A program made the translations under genes and the position numbers. Below the pieces are notes generated by a model. The model was not told where the DNA came from. It did no database searches and saw only the letters and a list, made by a program, of their open reading frames with translations. From Orobanche coerulescens (taxonomy: Eukaryota; Streptophyta; Magnoliopsida; Lamiales; Orobanchaceae), in NCBI GenBank assembly GCA_033398695.1, contig CM065806.1, positions 36,543,001-36,607,000 on the forward strand: a DNA stretch of 64,000 nt, in the 5' to 3' direction. Positions 21,626 through 32,489 of this stretch are shown one piece after another (position 1 is the stretch's first letter; each line of letters opens with the position of its first letter).

Positions 21626-23639
21626 TGTAACACCCCCAAGACGATCAGGGCATATTACAGCGCCGTGGACCCCACACTGTGGAATCCACCAGGCTAACGT
21701 ATTAACAAGACATTCAACAACGACATACAATCATTAACAAAATGATAATTCAATTAAAAGACTAAAATCCGACACATACAATTTGACATCAAATCCATAT
21801 CCCAAAATGGGAACACAACATTAATAAATTCAAAAAGGAAGTACTCGAGTACTTAAACCAATTTCATAATACAGAAATCCCAAAACAAGACATCAATAAT
21901 AAATGATAGAACTGAACACCAACAAATGACTACTGAATAGTATCATGCTTGACCATCATTCTCATACGGCTCGTGTGCTCACTTGTCTCCAAAACCGGTA
22001 CCTGAAATACAAAAAAAAAGTATTTCCCCCATTTAAGGGGTTAGCGACAACTGCTAGTGCAAGTACAATCCATTTGAACTACATTCTAATCAGATGAATA
22101 TATGCGCCAAAAATTATTTTAGAAAACATTTTATATTCCGGAATATTTACCATGTACAATCACAAAACACATTATCTCCAACAAACACAATTCAAAGTTA
22201 ACCGTTGGTACGAGACTCACGGCCACGTACCCCGCAGAGCCCCGTCGGACATCCCTGGGTGGCTAACCACAGTTCGCGATACGCAAACTCACGGCAATAC
22301 GTATCCCTAGAGGCCCCGTCGGACCGTCCCTAGGTGAACATACACATATCCATCCACAACAACCATGATAAAGCCATAATTCAAATACTAGAACATGTAA
22401 ACAAATGTAAAGTACTTGCCATTGCGACATCTTCGAAGAATAGGAAGTGAAAAATGACTACGGACGATCTAAATGGAAAACGACGGTTCCTAAACGAAGA
22501 ATTAACATAACTCAGTCCCAACGGACATCAATAATCGAAAGGAATACACCTATAACCCCGATTACATGCTACGACAATGAATGATCAATCGATACGGGCG
22601 AGGGTTTACGCAAAATCTCCCCGTATTGATAATTCACGGATCAAAATCAAGGAAAATGGATTTGTAATCACCCAATAACCGCAATCGGTCGGGATTATCA
22701 TAACATAATTGAACAATTCGGAACTAATCCCTAGAATCCCGAAAAACCCCCAAATTCATCAAAGTTAGGGTTCCTGAGGAAATACCTTGGATTCGACTGA
22801 TGGAAAAATGATAATGTTGTAGATTAATCTCCCTTGGTACACAAAATCGATCTCTAGAGGAAATCCACGGATTGCTCTGGAAAACTCGCTCCAAAGGCGC
22901 TCAAGAACACTCACGTCGCGAGAAGGGTTGAAGAAGAATGAAAAGAAACGACTGAGGTTAAGTCAGGTTTAAAAACGCTGACAGCGCGTTACGTACGTTA
23001 ACACAAGCTGTTAACGTACGTTACGATGGTTAGGTACGTAACCTAATACTGGTTAACGTACGTAACCAAATGTCTGTACTAAATTGGGAAAGGTCATAAC
23101 GTACGTTATGGATCATGCATAACGTACATTATGCACGTAGCAGATCCCAATTTTGAACACTAATTCTGCACAGTCGATCCAATGACGAACCACAACATGA
23201 GGATAGAATCAATAGTGTAAATACGAGGTATTCATAACAACGAAGCTGAGTGTTCGACAGTAAATGCAGTTCCAACTACCGAGGAATCCAAAATACGACA
23301 AGGAGATGAATTTCCCTAAACTTATAGGAAATTACAAAAATGGCCCAAGTGCCCGAAAATCATGATACTTCGTTGGATTTACAAACCGAAAGTCACAGCA
23401 CGACTCGCTCAATCATACGAACTCGTACAAACAAAGGAATCACGAAAACGAATCGAACGTGCATACGGCGAACATGACATAAAATGAAATCTCGTAAAAA
23501 CACTACCAAAACTCGTCCAAATGGAAAAACTCTAAGAATAAAGTAGATCAAAATGTCGAAACGATTACAGACGAGTTGACAAAAATAGACATACACCAAA
23601 AATGGAAAGTGCTAAAAACGGAAATGTACGGATATTACA
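21626..23639 (-). mobile_element. R5 3' LTR
   Basis: 2014 bp, nearly identical to 28591-30615. A CpG palindrome array lies at 22989-23132. No coding frame is convincing; the Arg-Val-rich frame 23393-23599 is a chance reading also present in the other LTR. Confidence 0.93.
22989..23132 (-). repeat. R5 3' LTR array of ACGTACGT-type palindromes
   Basis: About six words such as TTACGTACGTTAA, TTAACGTACGTAA and ATAACGTACGTTAT lie in 144 bp. The matching array in the other LTR is at 29955-30098. Confidence 0.88.
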
Positions 23640-23676
23640 TTCTCCCCCTTTAGAAATAAGTTTCGTCCCGAAACTT
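23640..23676 (-). promoter_or_regulatory. R5 polypurine tract and preceding hairpin
   Basis: On the minus strand the pol stop TAA leads into AAGTTTCG-GGA-CGAAACTT (complement of 23658-23676), a perfect 8-bp stem. AAAGGGGGAGAA follows just before the LTR. The stop codon overlaps the hairpin start, exactly as in R6. Confidence 0.88.
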
Positions 23677-26600
23677 AAGAATCAAATGGCTCGGGGTGCC
23701 TCGAACGCATATCCTCCTCCAGCTCCCACGTCGCTTCTTCTACTCCGTGCCTCGACCATTGCACTTTAACCAACCGGATGGTTTTGTGCCTTAACTGCTT
23801 GTCTCGACGCTCCAAAATTCTGACGGGCCTTTCCTCGAATGTAACGTCCTTCTCTATCTCCACGTCACCGAAATCGATAATGTGGGATGGGTCCGGAACA
23901 TATTTCCTCAACTGAGAGACGTGAAATACGCTATGCACATGACTCAACGACGGAGGCAAAGCCAAACGGTATGCTAACCAACCCACTCTCTCCAATATCT
24001 CGAAGGGTCCAATATATCTCAGGCTGAGTTTCTCCTTCTTCCCAAAACGAAAAACTCCCTTCGATGGAGACACTCTCAACAGAACATGATCTCCCACCGC
24101 AAACTCCAAAGGTCGACGCCTAACAACCGCATAAGACTTTTGTCGACTCTGAGCAGCCAACATTCTCTTTCTAATCAACTCAACTTTCTCCCTCGTCTCT
24201 AACACGAGGTCTGGCTCGGTGCCAACTAAATCGGACGGCTCATCCCAACATATCGGCGATCGGCAACATCGGCCATAAAGTGCCTCATATGGTGCCATCT
24301 TAATCGACGCGTGCCAGCTATTATTATAAGTAAACTCAATTAAGGCCAGATGTTCCTCCCAGTCACTACTCCAATCTAACGCACACGCGCGCAATATATC
24401 CTCAAACGTCTGAATAGTACGCTCGGACTTCCCATCGGTCTGGGGATGGAAAGAAGTGCTCAAACGTAACTGTGTCCCCAATGCCTTATGTACCGCCTGC
24501 CAAAAATGCGATACAAATCGGCCATCTCTGTCCGAAATAATGGTCTTCGGCGTACCATGAAGTCTCACTATCTGCGCAATAAAAATACGAGCCAATTTTT
24601 CTGGACCCCAAGTTTCCTTGATGCCCAGAAAATGCGCCGACTTAGTCAGTCGGTCTATAATCACCCACACCATATTCATACCAGTCTTCGTCCTCGGCAA
24701 ACCCGTGATAAAATCCATAGAGATATCCTCCCACTTCCACTCCGGGACGGGAAGTGGTTTCAACAAGCCGGCTGGCCGCTGATGCTCAATCTTGACTTGC
24801 TGACAAGTCAAACACTTAGCCACAAACTGCACTACCTCATTCTTCATGTCATTCCACCAGAAATTTTTCTTCAAATCTTTATACATTTTACTCGAGCCCG
24901 GATGGACTGAGTAAGGTGACGCATGAGCCTCTCGCATAATACTCTGCCTCAATTCCGAGTCGTTCGGAACACACAAACGACCTCGGAATCTCAACACACT
25001 GTCCTCATGAATAACGAATCCCGAGGCTTTCCCCTTCCCTACACTCTCTCGAAGCTGGCTAAACATTGGGTCCTCCAACTGTCCCGATTTAATGTCATCG
25101 ACCAGAGATGAAGAAATCTCAAGAGTACGCAACTGTCCGGAGTTCTCTGGCCGTACAATCTCAACACTCAACCTCATAAACTCCTGCTGAAGCTCTGGCT
25201 GAGCCATAAATAACTCAAGCACCCGAAGTGATACCGATTTTCGGCTCAAGGCATCTGCTACCACGTTAGCCTTGCCCAGATGATAAAGGATCTCGAGATC
25301 GTAATTCTTAATCAACTCCAACCATCTCCCCTGTCTCATATTAAGCTCTTTCTGCGTAAAAATGTACTTCAGGCTCTTGTGATCGGTGAAAATCTGACAC
25401 AACGAGCCATACAAGTAATGACGCCAGATCTTCAATGCAAATACAACTGCGGTCAACTCAAGATCGTGCGTAGGGTAATTCAACTCATACGGTTTCAACT
25501 GACGAGAAGCATAGGCAATCGTCCTCCCATACTGCATAAGTACACATCCGAGCCCTTGGCCCGAAGCATCACTAAAAACTGAGAAACCCTTATTACCACT
25601 CGGTAAAGCCAAAACAGGAGCGGTCGTCAACCGCTTCTTCAACTCCTCAAAACTATTCTGTCTCTCATCGGTCCACACGAACTTTTCTGACTTCTGTAAC
25701 AACTGAGTCAGCGGTCGAGCGAGCTTAGAGAACCCCTCGACGAATCTACGATAATATCCGACCAAACCCATAAAATTGCGGACCTCCTTCACGTTCTTGG
25801 GCGGTACCCAATCCAACACTGCCTCTACCTTATGTGGGTCCACACGAACACCCTCGGCTGAGATCACATGACCTAGAAACATAACCTCCCGCAACCAAAA
25901 CTCGCACTTTGAGAATTTCGCAAAAAGGTGCTGAGTTATCAAAATACCTAGCACAATATGCAGATGACGGGCATGCTCCTCCTCACTCCTCGAGTAAATC
26001 AGGATATCATCAATAAACACAACTACACACTTAACGAGATACTCGATAAAGACTTTGTTCATAAGCTGTATGAACACGATTGGTGCGTTGGTAAGCCCAA
26101 AAGGCATAACCACAAACTCGTAGTGACCGTATCTCGTCCGAAAGGCCATCTTCGGAATGTCAGAATCTTTCACCCAGAGCTGATAATACCCCGATCTCAA
26201 ATCAATCTTCGAAAATACGGTTGCCCCTTGTAACTGATCAAACAAGTCATCAATCCTCGGGAGCGGATACTTGTTTTTGATGGTCACTTTGTTCAACTCT
26301 CGGTAGTCGATACACAAACGAAGTGACCCATCCTTCTTCTTCACAAACAAGACCGGTGCGCCCCAAGGTGAAGCGCTCGGTTGAATATACCCCATGTCTA
26401 GAAACTCCCCCAACTGTTTCTTCAACTCAAGCATCTCGGCAGGCACCATACGGTATGGCGTCATAGAAATCGGTGTTGCACCCGGCTCTAAATCGACGGT
26501 AAACTCAACTTCTCGGTCCGGCGGTAAACCCGGCAACTCGTCTGGAAAGACGCCAGGATACCCACACACTACCGGAATAGACGAGAGTTCGACTCCCCCT

Positions 26601-26770
26601 TCTTCCGATCTCATGGCATAACACCAATAACCCGTGCAACCTCCTCGAAGAAGTCTCACCGCCTTCAAGGCGCTGATTAAGGATCTCTGGCTACTCCGCT
26701 TACGCCCCACAAAAGAATGCTCGGTACCGCCAGAAGCTAACATCGAAACGGTTCTCGTTCTATAATTCAT
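23675..26770 (-). CDS. R5 pol: RT, RNase H, integrase, chromodomain (1031 codons)
   Basis: This long open minus-strand frame stays intact over the whole polymerase. In order: the PR-RT linker ([16 protein letters not shown], residue about 75), RT with [16 protein letters not shown] (about 145-160), MPFGLTNAP and FIDDILIYS (about 255), RNase H with [10 protein letters not shown] and [10 protein letters not shown] (about 390-500), and the integrase zinc finger (HASPYSVH...CLTCQQ). The integrase core has [15 protein letters not shown] and KSERTIQ (DDE triad), then a GPF segment and a C-terminal chromodomain (RILERRDKQ...[17 protein letters not shown]). Length and order match Tekay/Del pol. The annotated start is simply the first ATG in this frame; the natural product would be cut from a gag-pol polyprotein, and the protease upstream is out of frame. 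Confidence 0.93.
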   Translation of the reverse strand: MNYRTRTVSMLASGGTEHSFVGRKRSSQRSLISALKAVRLLRGGCTGYWCYAMRSEEGGVELSSIPVVCGYPGVFPDELPGLPPDREVEFTVDLEPGATPISMTPYRMVPAEMLELKKQLGEFLDMGYIQPSASPWGAPVLFVKKKDGSLRLCIDYRELNKVTIKNKYPLPRIDDLFDQLQGATVFSKIDLRSGYYQLWVKDSDIPKMAFRTRYGHYEFVVMPFGLTNAPIVFIQLMNKVFIEYLVKCVVVFIDDILIYSRSEEEHARHLHIVLGILITQHLFAKFSKCEFWLREVMFLGHVISAEGVRVDPHKVEAVLDWVPPKNVKEVRNFMGLVGYYRRFVEGFSKLARPLTQLLQKSEKFVWTDERQNSFEELKKRLTTAPVLALPSGNKGFSVFSDASGQGLGCVLMQYGRTIAYASRQLKPYELNYPTHDLELTAVVFALKIWRHYLYGSLCQIFTDHKSLKYIFTQKELNMRQGRWLELIKNYDLEILYHLGKANVVADALSRKSVSLRVLELFMAQPELQQEFMRLSVEIVRPENSGQLRTLEISSSLVDDIKSGQLEDPMFSQLRESVGKGKASGFVIHEDSVLRFRGRLCVPNDSELRQSIMREAHASPYSVHPGSSKMYKDLKKNFWWNDMKNEVVQFVAKCLTCQQVKIEHQRPAGLLKPLPVPEWKWEDISMDFITGLPRTKTGMNMVWVIIDRLTKSAHFLGIKETWGPEKLARIFIAQIVRLHGTPKTIISDRDGRFVSHFWQAVHKALGTQLRLSTSFHPQTDGKSERTIQTFEDILRACALDWSSDWEEHLALIEFTYNNSWHASIKMAPYEALYGRCCRSPICWDEPSDLVGTEPDLVLETREKVELIRKRMLAAQSRQKSYAVVRRRPLEFAVGDHVLLRVSPSKGVFRFGKKEKLSLRYIGPFEILERVGWLAYRLALPPSLSHVHSVFHVSQLRKYVPDPSHIIDFGDVEIEKDVTFEERPVRILERRDKQLRHKTIRLVKVQWSRHGVEEATWELEEDMRSRHPEPFDS

Positions 26771-27024
26771 GATCGCCCCATGACGGTCTAGCCAATCCTC
26801 ACCAAGAATCGAATCCTCATCTTTAATATCTACCGCGATCAGATTAGAAGACCAATCCCTTCCGCGATACTCACTGAAAAATCTCTAACCTCACGATCCC
26901 CCACGATGCTATCCCCACTAGGAAGTTTAACAACAAAAGGCTCACAAGCAACTAGGCAATCAACACACAGACGACGCACACAATCCATAGATATAAAAGA
27001 ATGCATAGCACCAGAATCGAACAA
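26771..27024 (-). pseudogene. R5 aspartic protease, frameshifted
   Basis: The frame 27024-26839 begins MFDSGAMHSF, with the catalytic Asp-Ser-Gly, and continues through a typical pepsin-like fold stretch (VKLPSGDSIVGDREV). It ends at a stop at 26839, after which the conserved DWLDRHGAI segment is read in the frame of pol. A small indel near 26860-26880 therefore separates protease and RT. It would mature the gag-pol polyprotein within the particle. Confidence 0.82.
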
Positions 27025-27090
27025 TATGGAAATAGGATGATCAAGGATTTGGACGGTACCTGTAGCCTCCGTCGCGTCAGGATCTCCTGC

Positions 27091-28500
27091 TCATATCATC
27101 TCATACACTCGGGGCGGAACAGACCCCGCACTAGAAGCTCCCCCTCTAGAAGGCTGCCCATGTCCTCGACCTTTACCAAAACTCTGCTGTGGCTGAGGAA
27201 CTGTCGGTGCCTGATTCACACTCGGCTCTCCCACATCTGGGGCTGATATCTGAGTAACTGGAGCCCGAGCTGCATCCATACAATACTTAGCACGACGACC
27301 CATCCGACCACACGCAAGACACTGAATCGGAGGCCTATCACACTCACTCATCATGTGGCCCGGACGACTACAGTTGAAGCACATAGGACCACGAACGGAA
27401 CCAGTAGGAGCAGACCTAGAACCGTTTCCTCGCCCAACTGATGGCGACTGACTCCCGAAGACTCGCGAACCAGACTGAGCCTTCGGATACCCTCCAGACT
27501 TGCCTCCCGAAAACTGACCAGAGGTCTTCGGCTTCTTTCCTTCGGTTGCCGTCTCTTTCGCAGAAAATGGCATCTCATAAGCCATCGCCTTATTCTGATA
27601 CTCTTTCAAAGTCGTGCACCCCAGACCAGACATGTAGTGGCGCACCCTCGGTTTCATCCGTATATCAAAGTGGCGGATCTTCTCAAGCTCATCTCGGACT
27701 TGGTTTCTCACATAATGCAGCTGTTGATTGTAGTCTTTGATTGCTTGCGAAATCGGAACATCCTGGGGCTTAGCCTCAAAGAAGGCTCGGATCCTCCCCT
27801 CTTTCACTGGCCATGGACAAAATTCATCTTCCATCAGATCCCAAAACTCTGCCCACGTGGCTGCCCGGTCACGCGGTTTCACCGCTTGCCACCACGTTGC
27901 TGCCTCCTTGGCGAGGAAGTACTGAGCAATGGGTACTTTCCTCTCCTCAGAACAATTAGCAGCCTCAAATACTTTTTCCATCTCAAAAAGCCAACTCTCC
28001 CGTCCGGAAGGGTTGGAAGCACCATCAAACTGCGGAGGACGCATACGAATCACGTCCTGAAGTAACTTGTCATTGCCGGATCCAGTAGGCGGAACTGGGT
28101 TGGCATTAGCAGCCGACCGTAACGGCCTCGAGCCGCAGCGTAACTGTTCGCTACTTGTTGCAAAATATTAGCCACTCCAAAATTCTCATTAGCATTACCG
28201 GAGCTAGCAGATTGGTCCTACTGACCTCCGGAACTAAGGGGAACACTGTTCGACAAAGAAGGCATCGCCGAATCAGTTCCCGAGTGATCGGATATGGACG
28301 CCCCACCGGCTGCACCACGTCCCCTACCGCGTCCGCGACCGCGTCCGCGTCCTCTACCAGCAGGAATTCTGAAGAAGTAACGGGTAAGTATAATTCAAAT
28401 GCAAAACGCAACAAGATACTAAGACAGGAATAGAACGGAACGGCGAAACGAGTCAAGTTAGGAAAAACTTACGAGCACCGGCGTACTGAGATGATGGCAT
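27091..28500 (-). pseudogene. R5 gag with RG-rich leader and two zinc knuckles
   Basis: The main frame 28053-27091 (320 codons) holds the capsid (SWLFEMEKVFEAANC, ATWWQAVKPRDRA, EFCPWPVKEGRI) and two knuckles. CFNCSRPGHMMSEC is a complete CCHC motif. CLACGRMGRRAKYC has Arg where His is expected, so it probably cannot bind zinc. Upstream, in another frame, an RG-repeat leader is encoded near 28310-28366, like that of R2. An ATG at 28500-28498 is followed 28 nt on by GTAAGT, and a CTTCAG acceptor precedes the RG repeat, hinting at a small intron, though the phase is off by one. Gag would assemble particles; this copy is broken at the 5' part. Confidence 0.83.
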
Positions 28501-28574
28501 GACAGTGATACCGTTCAAAAACGACACTCGACTAGACCCAAATAACCGACAGCCTAGGTATCCATAAACCTAAT

Positions 28575-28585
28575 CTCTGATACCA
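28575..28585 (-). promoter_or_regulatory. R5 primer-binding site
   Basis: TGGTATCAGAG on the minus strand, 5 bases after the LTR end, fits the 3' end of initiator tRNA-Met. Confidence 0.85.
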
Positions 28586-28590
28586 TATTC

Positions 28591-30615
28591 TGTAACACCC
28601 CTAAGACGATCAGGGCATATTACAGTGCCGTGGACCCCACACTGTGGAATCCACCAGGCTAACGTATTAACAAGACATTCAACAACGACATACAATTATT
28701 AAAAAAACGACAATTCAATTAAAAGACTAAAATCCGACACATACAATCTGACATCAAATCCATATCCCAAAACAGGAACACAACATTAATAAATTCAAAA
28801 CGGAAGTACTCGAGTACTTAAACCAATTTCATAATACAGAAATCCCAAAACAAGACATCAATAATAAATGATAGAACTGAACACCAACAAATGACTAGTG
28901 AACAGTATCATGCTTGCCCATCATTCTCATACGGCTTGTGTGCTCGCTTGTCTCCAAAACTGGTACCTGAAATACAAAAAAAAAGTATTTCCCCCATTTA
29001 AGGGGTTAGCGGCAACTGTTAGTGCAAGTACAATCCATTTGAACTACATTTTAATCAGATGAATATATGCGCCAAAAATCATTTTAGAAAACATTTTATA
29101 TTCCGGAATATTTACCATGTACAATCACAAAACACATTATCTCCAACAAACATAATTCAAAGTTAACCGTTGGTACGAGACTCACGGACACCGTACCCCG
29201 CAGAGCCCCGTCGGACATCCCTGGGTGGCTAACCACAGTTCGCGATACGCACACTCACGGCAATACGTATCCCTAGAGGCCCCATCGGACCGTCCCTATG
29301 TGAACATACACATATCCATCCACAACTACCATGATAAAGCCATAATTCAAATACTAGAACATGTAAACAAATGTAAAGTACTTGCCTTTGCGACATCTTC
29401 GAAGAATCGGAAGTGAAAAATGACTACGGACGATCCGAATGGAAAACGACGGTTCCTAAACGAAGAATTAACATAACTCAGTCCCAACGGACATCAATAA
29501 TCGAAAGGAATACACCCATAACCCCGATTACATGCTACGACAATGAACGATCAATCGATACGGGCGAGGGTTTACGCAAAATCTCCCCGTATTGATAATT
29601 CACAGATCAAAATCAAGGAAAATGGATTTGGAATCACCCAATAACCGCAATCGGTAGGGAATATCATAACATAATTGAACAATTCGGAACTAATCCCTAG
29701 AATCCCGAAAAACCCCCAAATTCATCAAAGTTAGGGTTCCTGAGGAAATACCTTGGATTCGACTGATGGAAAAATGATAATGTTGTAGATTAATCTCCCT
29801 TGGTACACAAAATCGATCTCTAGAGGAAATCCACGGATTGCTCTGGACAAATCGCTCCAAAGGCGCTCAAGAACACTCAAGTCACGAGAAGGGTTGAAGA
29901 AGAATGAAAAGAAACGACTGAGGTTAAGTCAGGTTTAAAAATGCTGACAGCGCGTTACGTACGTTAATACAAGCTGTTAGCGTACGTTACGATGGTTACG
30001 TACGTAACCCAATACTGGTTAACGTATGTAACCAAATGTCTATACTAAATTGGGAAAGGTCATAACGTACGTTATGGATCATGCATAACGTACGTTATGC
30101 ACGTAGCAGATCCCAGTTCTGAACACTAATTCTGCACAGTCGATCCAACGACGAACCACAACACGAGGATAGAATTAATAGTGTAAATACGAGGTATTCA
30201 TAAAAATGAAGCTGAGTGTTCGACAGTAAATGCACTTCCAACTACCGAGGAATCCAAAATACGACAAGGAGATGAATTTTCCTAAACTTATAGGAAATTA
30301 CAAAAATGGCCCAAGTGCCCGAAAATCACGATATGACGTCGCAAACCGAAAGTCACAACATGACTCGCTCAATCATACGAACTCGTACAAACAAAGAAAT
30401 CATGAAAACGAACGAGTTTTACGAGAATCGAACGTGCATACAGTGAACATGACATAAAATGAAATCTCGTAAAAACACTACCAAAACTCGCCCAAATGGA
30501 AAAACTCCAAGAGTAAAGTAGGTTCAAAATGTCGAAACGGTTACAGACGAGTTGACAAAAATAGACATACACCAAAAATGGAAAGTGCTAAAAACGGAAA
30601 GGTACGGATATTACA
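28591..30615 (-). mobile_element. R5 5' LTR
   Basis: 2025 bp, TG...CA ends in the minus reading, nearly identical to 21626-23639. Its palindrome array is at 29955-30098. Differences between the two LTRs are scattered single bases with a few short indels (for example near 30345 and 30410). Confidence 0.93.
29955..30098 (-). repeat. R5 5' LTR array of ACGTACGT-type palindromes
   Basis: Second LTR copy of the array at 22989-23132, with about six TAACGTACGTTA-like words. Several differences between the copies are transitions inside CpG. Confidence 0.88.
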
Positions 30616-30620
30616 CCATA
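30616..30620. repeat. R5 target-site duplication, right copy (CCATA)
   Basis: Matches 21621-21625. The R4 RT reading resumes here with TATGTTTACAAAAAGG. Confidence 0.95.
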
Positions 30621-31652
30621 TGTTTACAAAAAGGTCAGTGGGAGCAACATTGCGTTCTTAATACTATATATAGATGATATTCTATTTATAGGAAATAACG
30701 TAGCAATGCTCAGCACTGTGAAAGCTTGGCTTTCTAAAACATTCTCCATGAAAGACTTGGGAGAAGCTTCCTATATTCTAGAGATCCGTCTTTACAGAGA
30801 TAGACCGCGAATAATGATAGGACTTTCCCAAACCCTCTATATAGATAAAATCCTGAGAAGATTCAAGATGGATGATTCTAAAAGAGGGTTTCTTCCCATG
30901 CGACATGGAACTCATCTCACCCAGAAAATGTATCCTCAAAGTGAGGAAGACAATAGAGAGATGAGTAAGGTACCCTATGCCTCGGCAGTGAGTAGACTCA
31001 TGTACGCTATGTTGTGTACGAGATCGGACTTAGCCTATACGGTTAGTATGGTAAGTCGTTTTCAAGCAAACCCGGGAAGGGAACACTGGACTGCCATCAA
31101 GAACATTCTTAAGTACTTGAGAAGAACTAGAGATATGGTTCTTACTTACGGTGGTGGAGAACTGAAGGTGGTTAGATTCACCGATTCTGATTTTCAAGGC
31201 GACAAGGACGACTCTAAGTCGAAATCTGGGTATTGTTTACTCTCAATGGAGGAGCAGTATCTTGGAGAAGCTCCAAGCAAAGCGATACTGCAGATTGCAC
31301 CTGCCAAGCAGAGTACCAAGCTACCTCAGAGGCTAACAAGGAAGCATTTAGGATGCAGAAGTTTGTGCAAGAACTTCAAGTGGTACCTAATGCGGAGCTG
31401 GCTATATCACTATTTTGTGATAATGATAGAGCTGTCGCCCAAGCCAAGGAGCCTAGGGCTCACCACAACACCAAGCATATAGAGAAAAAGTATCACATCG
31501 TTCGAGATATGGTTGAAAAAGGATATATTTTGTTGCAAGTAGTAGATTCAGAAGACAATGTCTCTAACTCACTGACTAAGCCGTTATCTCAGGCTGTCTT
31601 GGAAAGACATATGAAGAACATTGGTATTAGATACCATGATGTGTGGCATTGA
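30616..31652 (+). pseudogene. R4 RT 3' half and RNase H
   Basis: The RT resumes right of R5 with YKKVSGSNIAFL and LYIDDILFIG (the catalytic pair, here YIDD rather than the YVDD of R3), near 30665-30685. Frame 30706-31482 continues through FSMKDLGEASYIL and TDSDFQGDKDDSKSKSGY. A frameshift moves the RNase H part to frame 31233-31652 (SLFCDNDRAVAQAKEP, KHIEKKYHIVRD), ending just before the polypurine tract. The conserved Gly of the DNDGA motif is Arg. Joined across R5 it would be one copia polymerase region. It is inactive. Confidence 0.9.
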
Positions 31653-31667
31653 GTGCAAGTGGGAGAT

Positions 31668-32489
31668 TGTTATGAATATGCCCTCGAATGCCACTCAGGG
31701 GATGAGAGAGAATGGGCATTGTACTTGTAATTATGGAATTATTAATAAAAGGCAATATGATTCCTTCACTGCTTATTGTATTTCAAATGCATTCTTGATT
31801 TGGTAAACATTGAAGTGAAGTCCATGTAAATAAGAGCGGAAATTCCATTCTCGTTATCGGATAAGAGATAATGCACTGGAAGTGTTTAAAGTTTATTTAC
31901 GTAAACCATTCACAAGTCGATAAACTTAATTGGGCATTAAGTTTTGAGTAAGACTTGTATAACTGATGCTAGGACGTGTACATGTCTTAATAGCATAGTT
32001 ATAAGTATATTGGTGGGACCAGTATACTCGAAAACGAATCATACTTGATTCAGTCGCACGGTATTCACTCTTGGAGAGTCGATGACGAATCGAAAGGTTG
32101 TGATAGTATACGGGGACCTTTGACTTGAGGGTTCAGTAGGAGATGTGTCTCTGACGTTTAATTTGTCATTAGAGTAGTTAGACTCATTTGCTTAATTGCT
32201 GAGTCAACCTCAAAATGCGGACTATACGGGCAGGTAGCAGTCTTTACTATACGCCAAGATAGGATTCTATCTCCGGTTAGTGAGTAGGAGAATGTCCTAT
32301 GCGGTTAATGGCAAATAAGATCATAAGTGTTTGGCCAAAGCATTCTGATCTAGTCGTATAAGATACACTAGTAATCAGTCGGTCTTGATTTGAATTAACA
32401 CATGTATAGTGGCTATTCAATAGTAGGGTTTGACTTTACCGTGACCCGAAGACTTGACCGGGACATCTGATGAAGGGTCTATACATATA
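31668..32489 (+). mobile_element. R4 3' LTR, left part
   Basis: Begins TGTTATGAATATGCCC after the polypurine tract AAGTGGGAGAT (31657-31667), collinear with the R3 LTR from its first base. It breaks at TATACATATA where R6 starts. In R3 the next bases are TAGTATTCACGAC; in R4 GTATTCACGAC reappears at 52845. Confidence 0.9.

Larger units (their letters stand above)
21626..30615 (-). mobile_element. R5: complete Tekay-type Ty3/gypsy chromovirus, 9.0 kb
   Basis: Two 2.0-kb LTRs (21626-23639, 28591-30615) with TGTAATA...TGTTACA ends flank the element in the minus-strand reading. Between them are an initiator-Met-type primer site, gag, protease, a long intact pol ending in a chromodomain, a hairpin and a polypurine tract. 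The 5-bp CCATA duplication shows one clean insertion into the R4 RT. The chromodomain after the GPY/F segment is typical of Tekay/Del chromoviruses, where it is thought to guide integration to heterochromatin. Gag and protease are frameshifted, so it could move only with help from another copy. Confidence 0.95.

Noticed and set aside
24488..24910. 140-codon plus-strand ORF inside R5
   Set aside because: Antisense to the intact integrase frame of R5 pol; no independent evidence.
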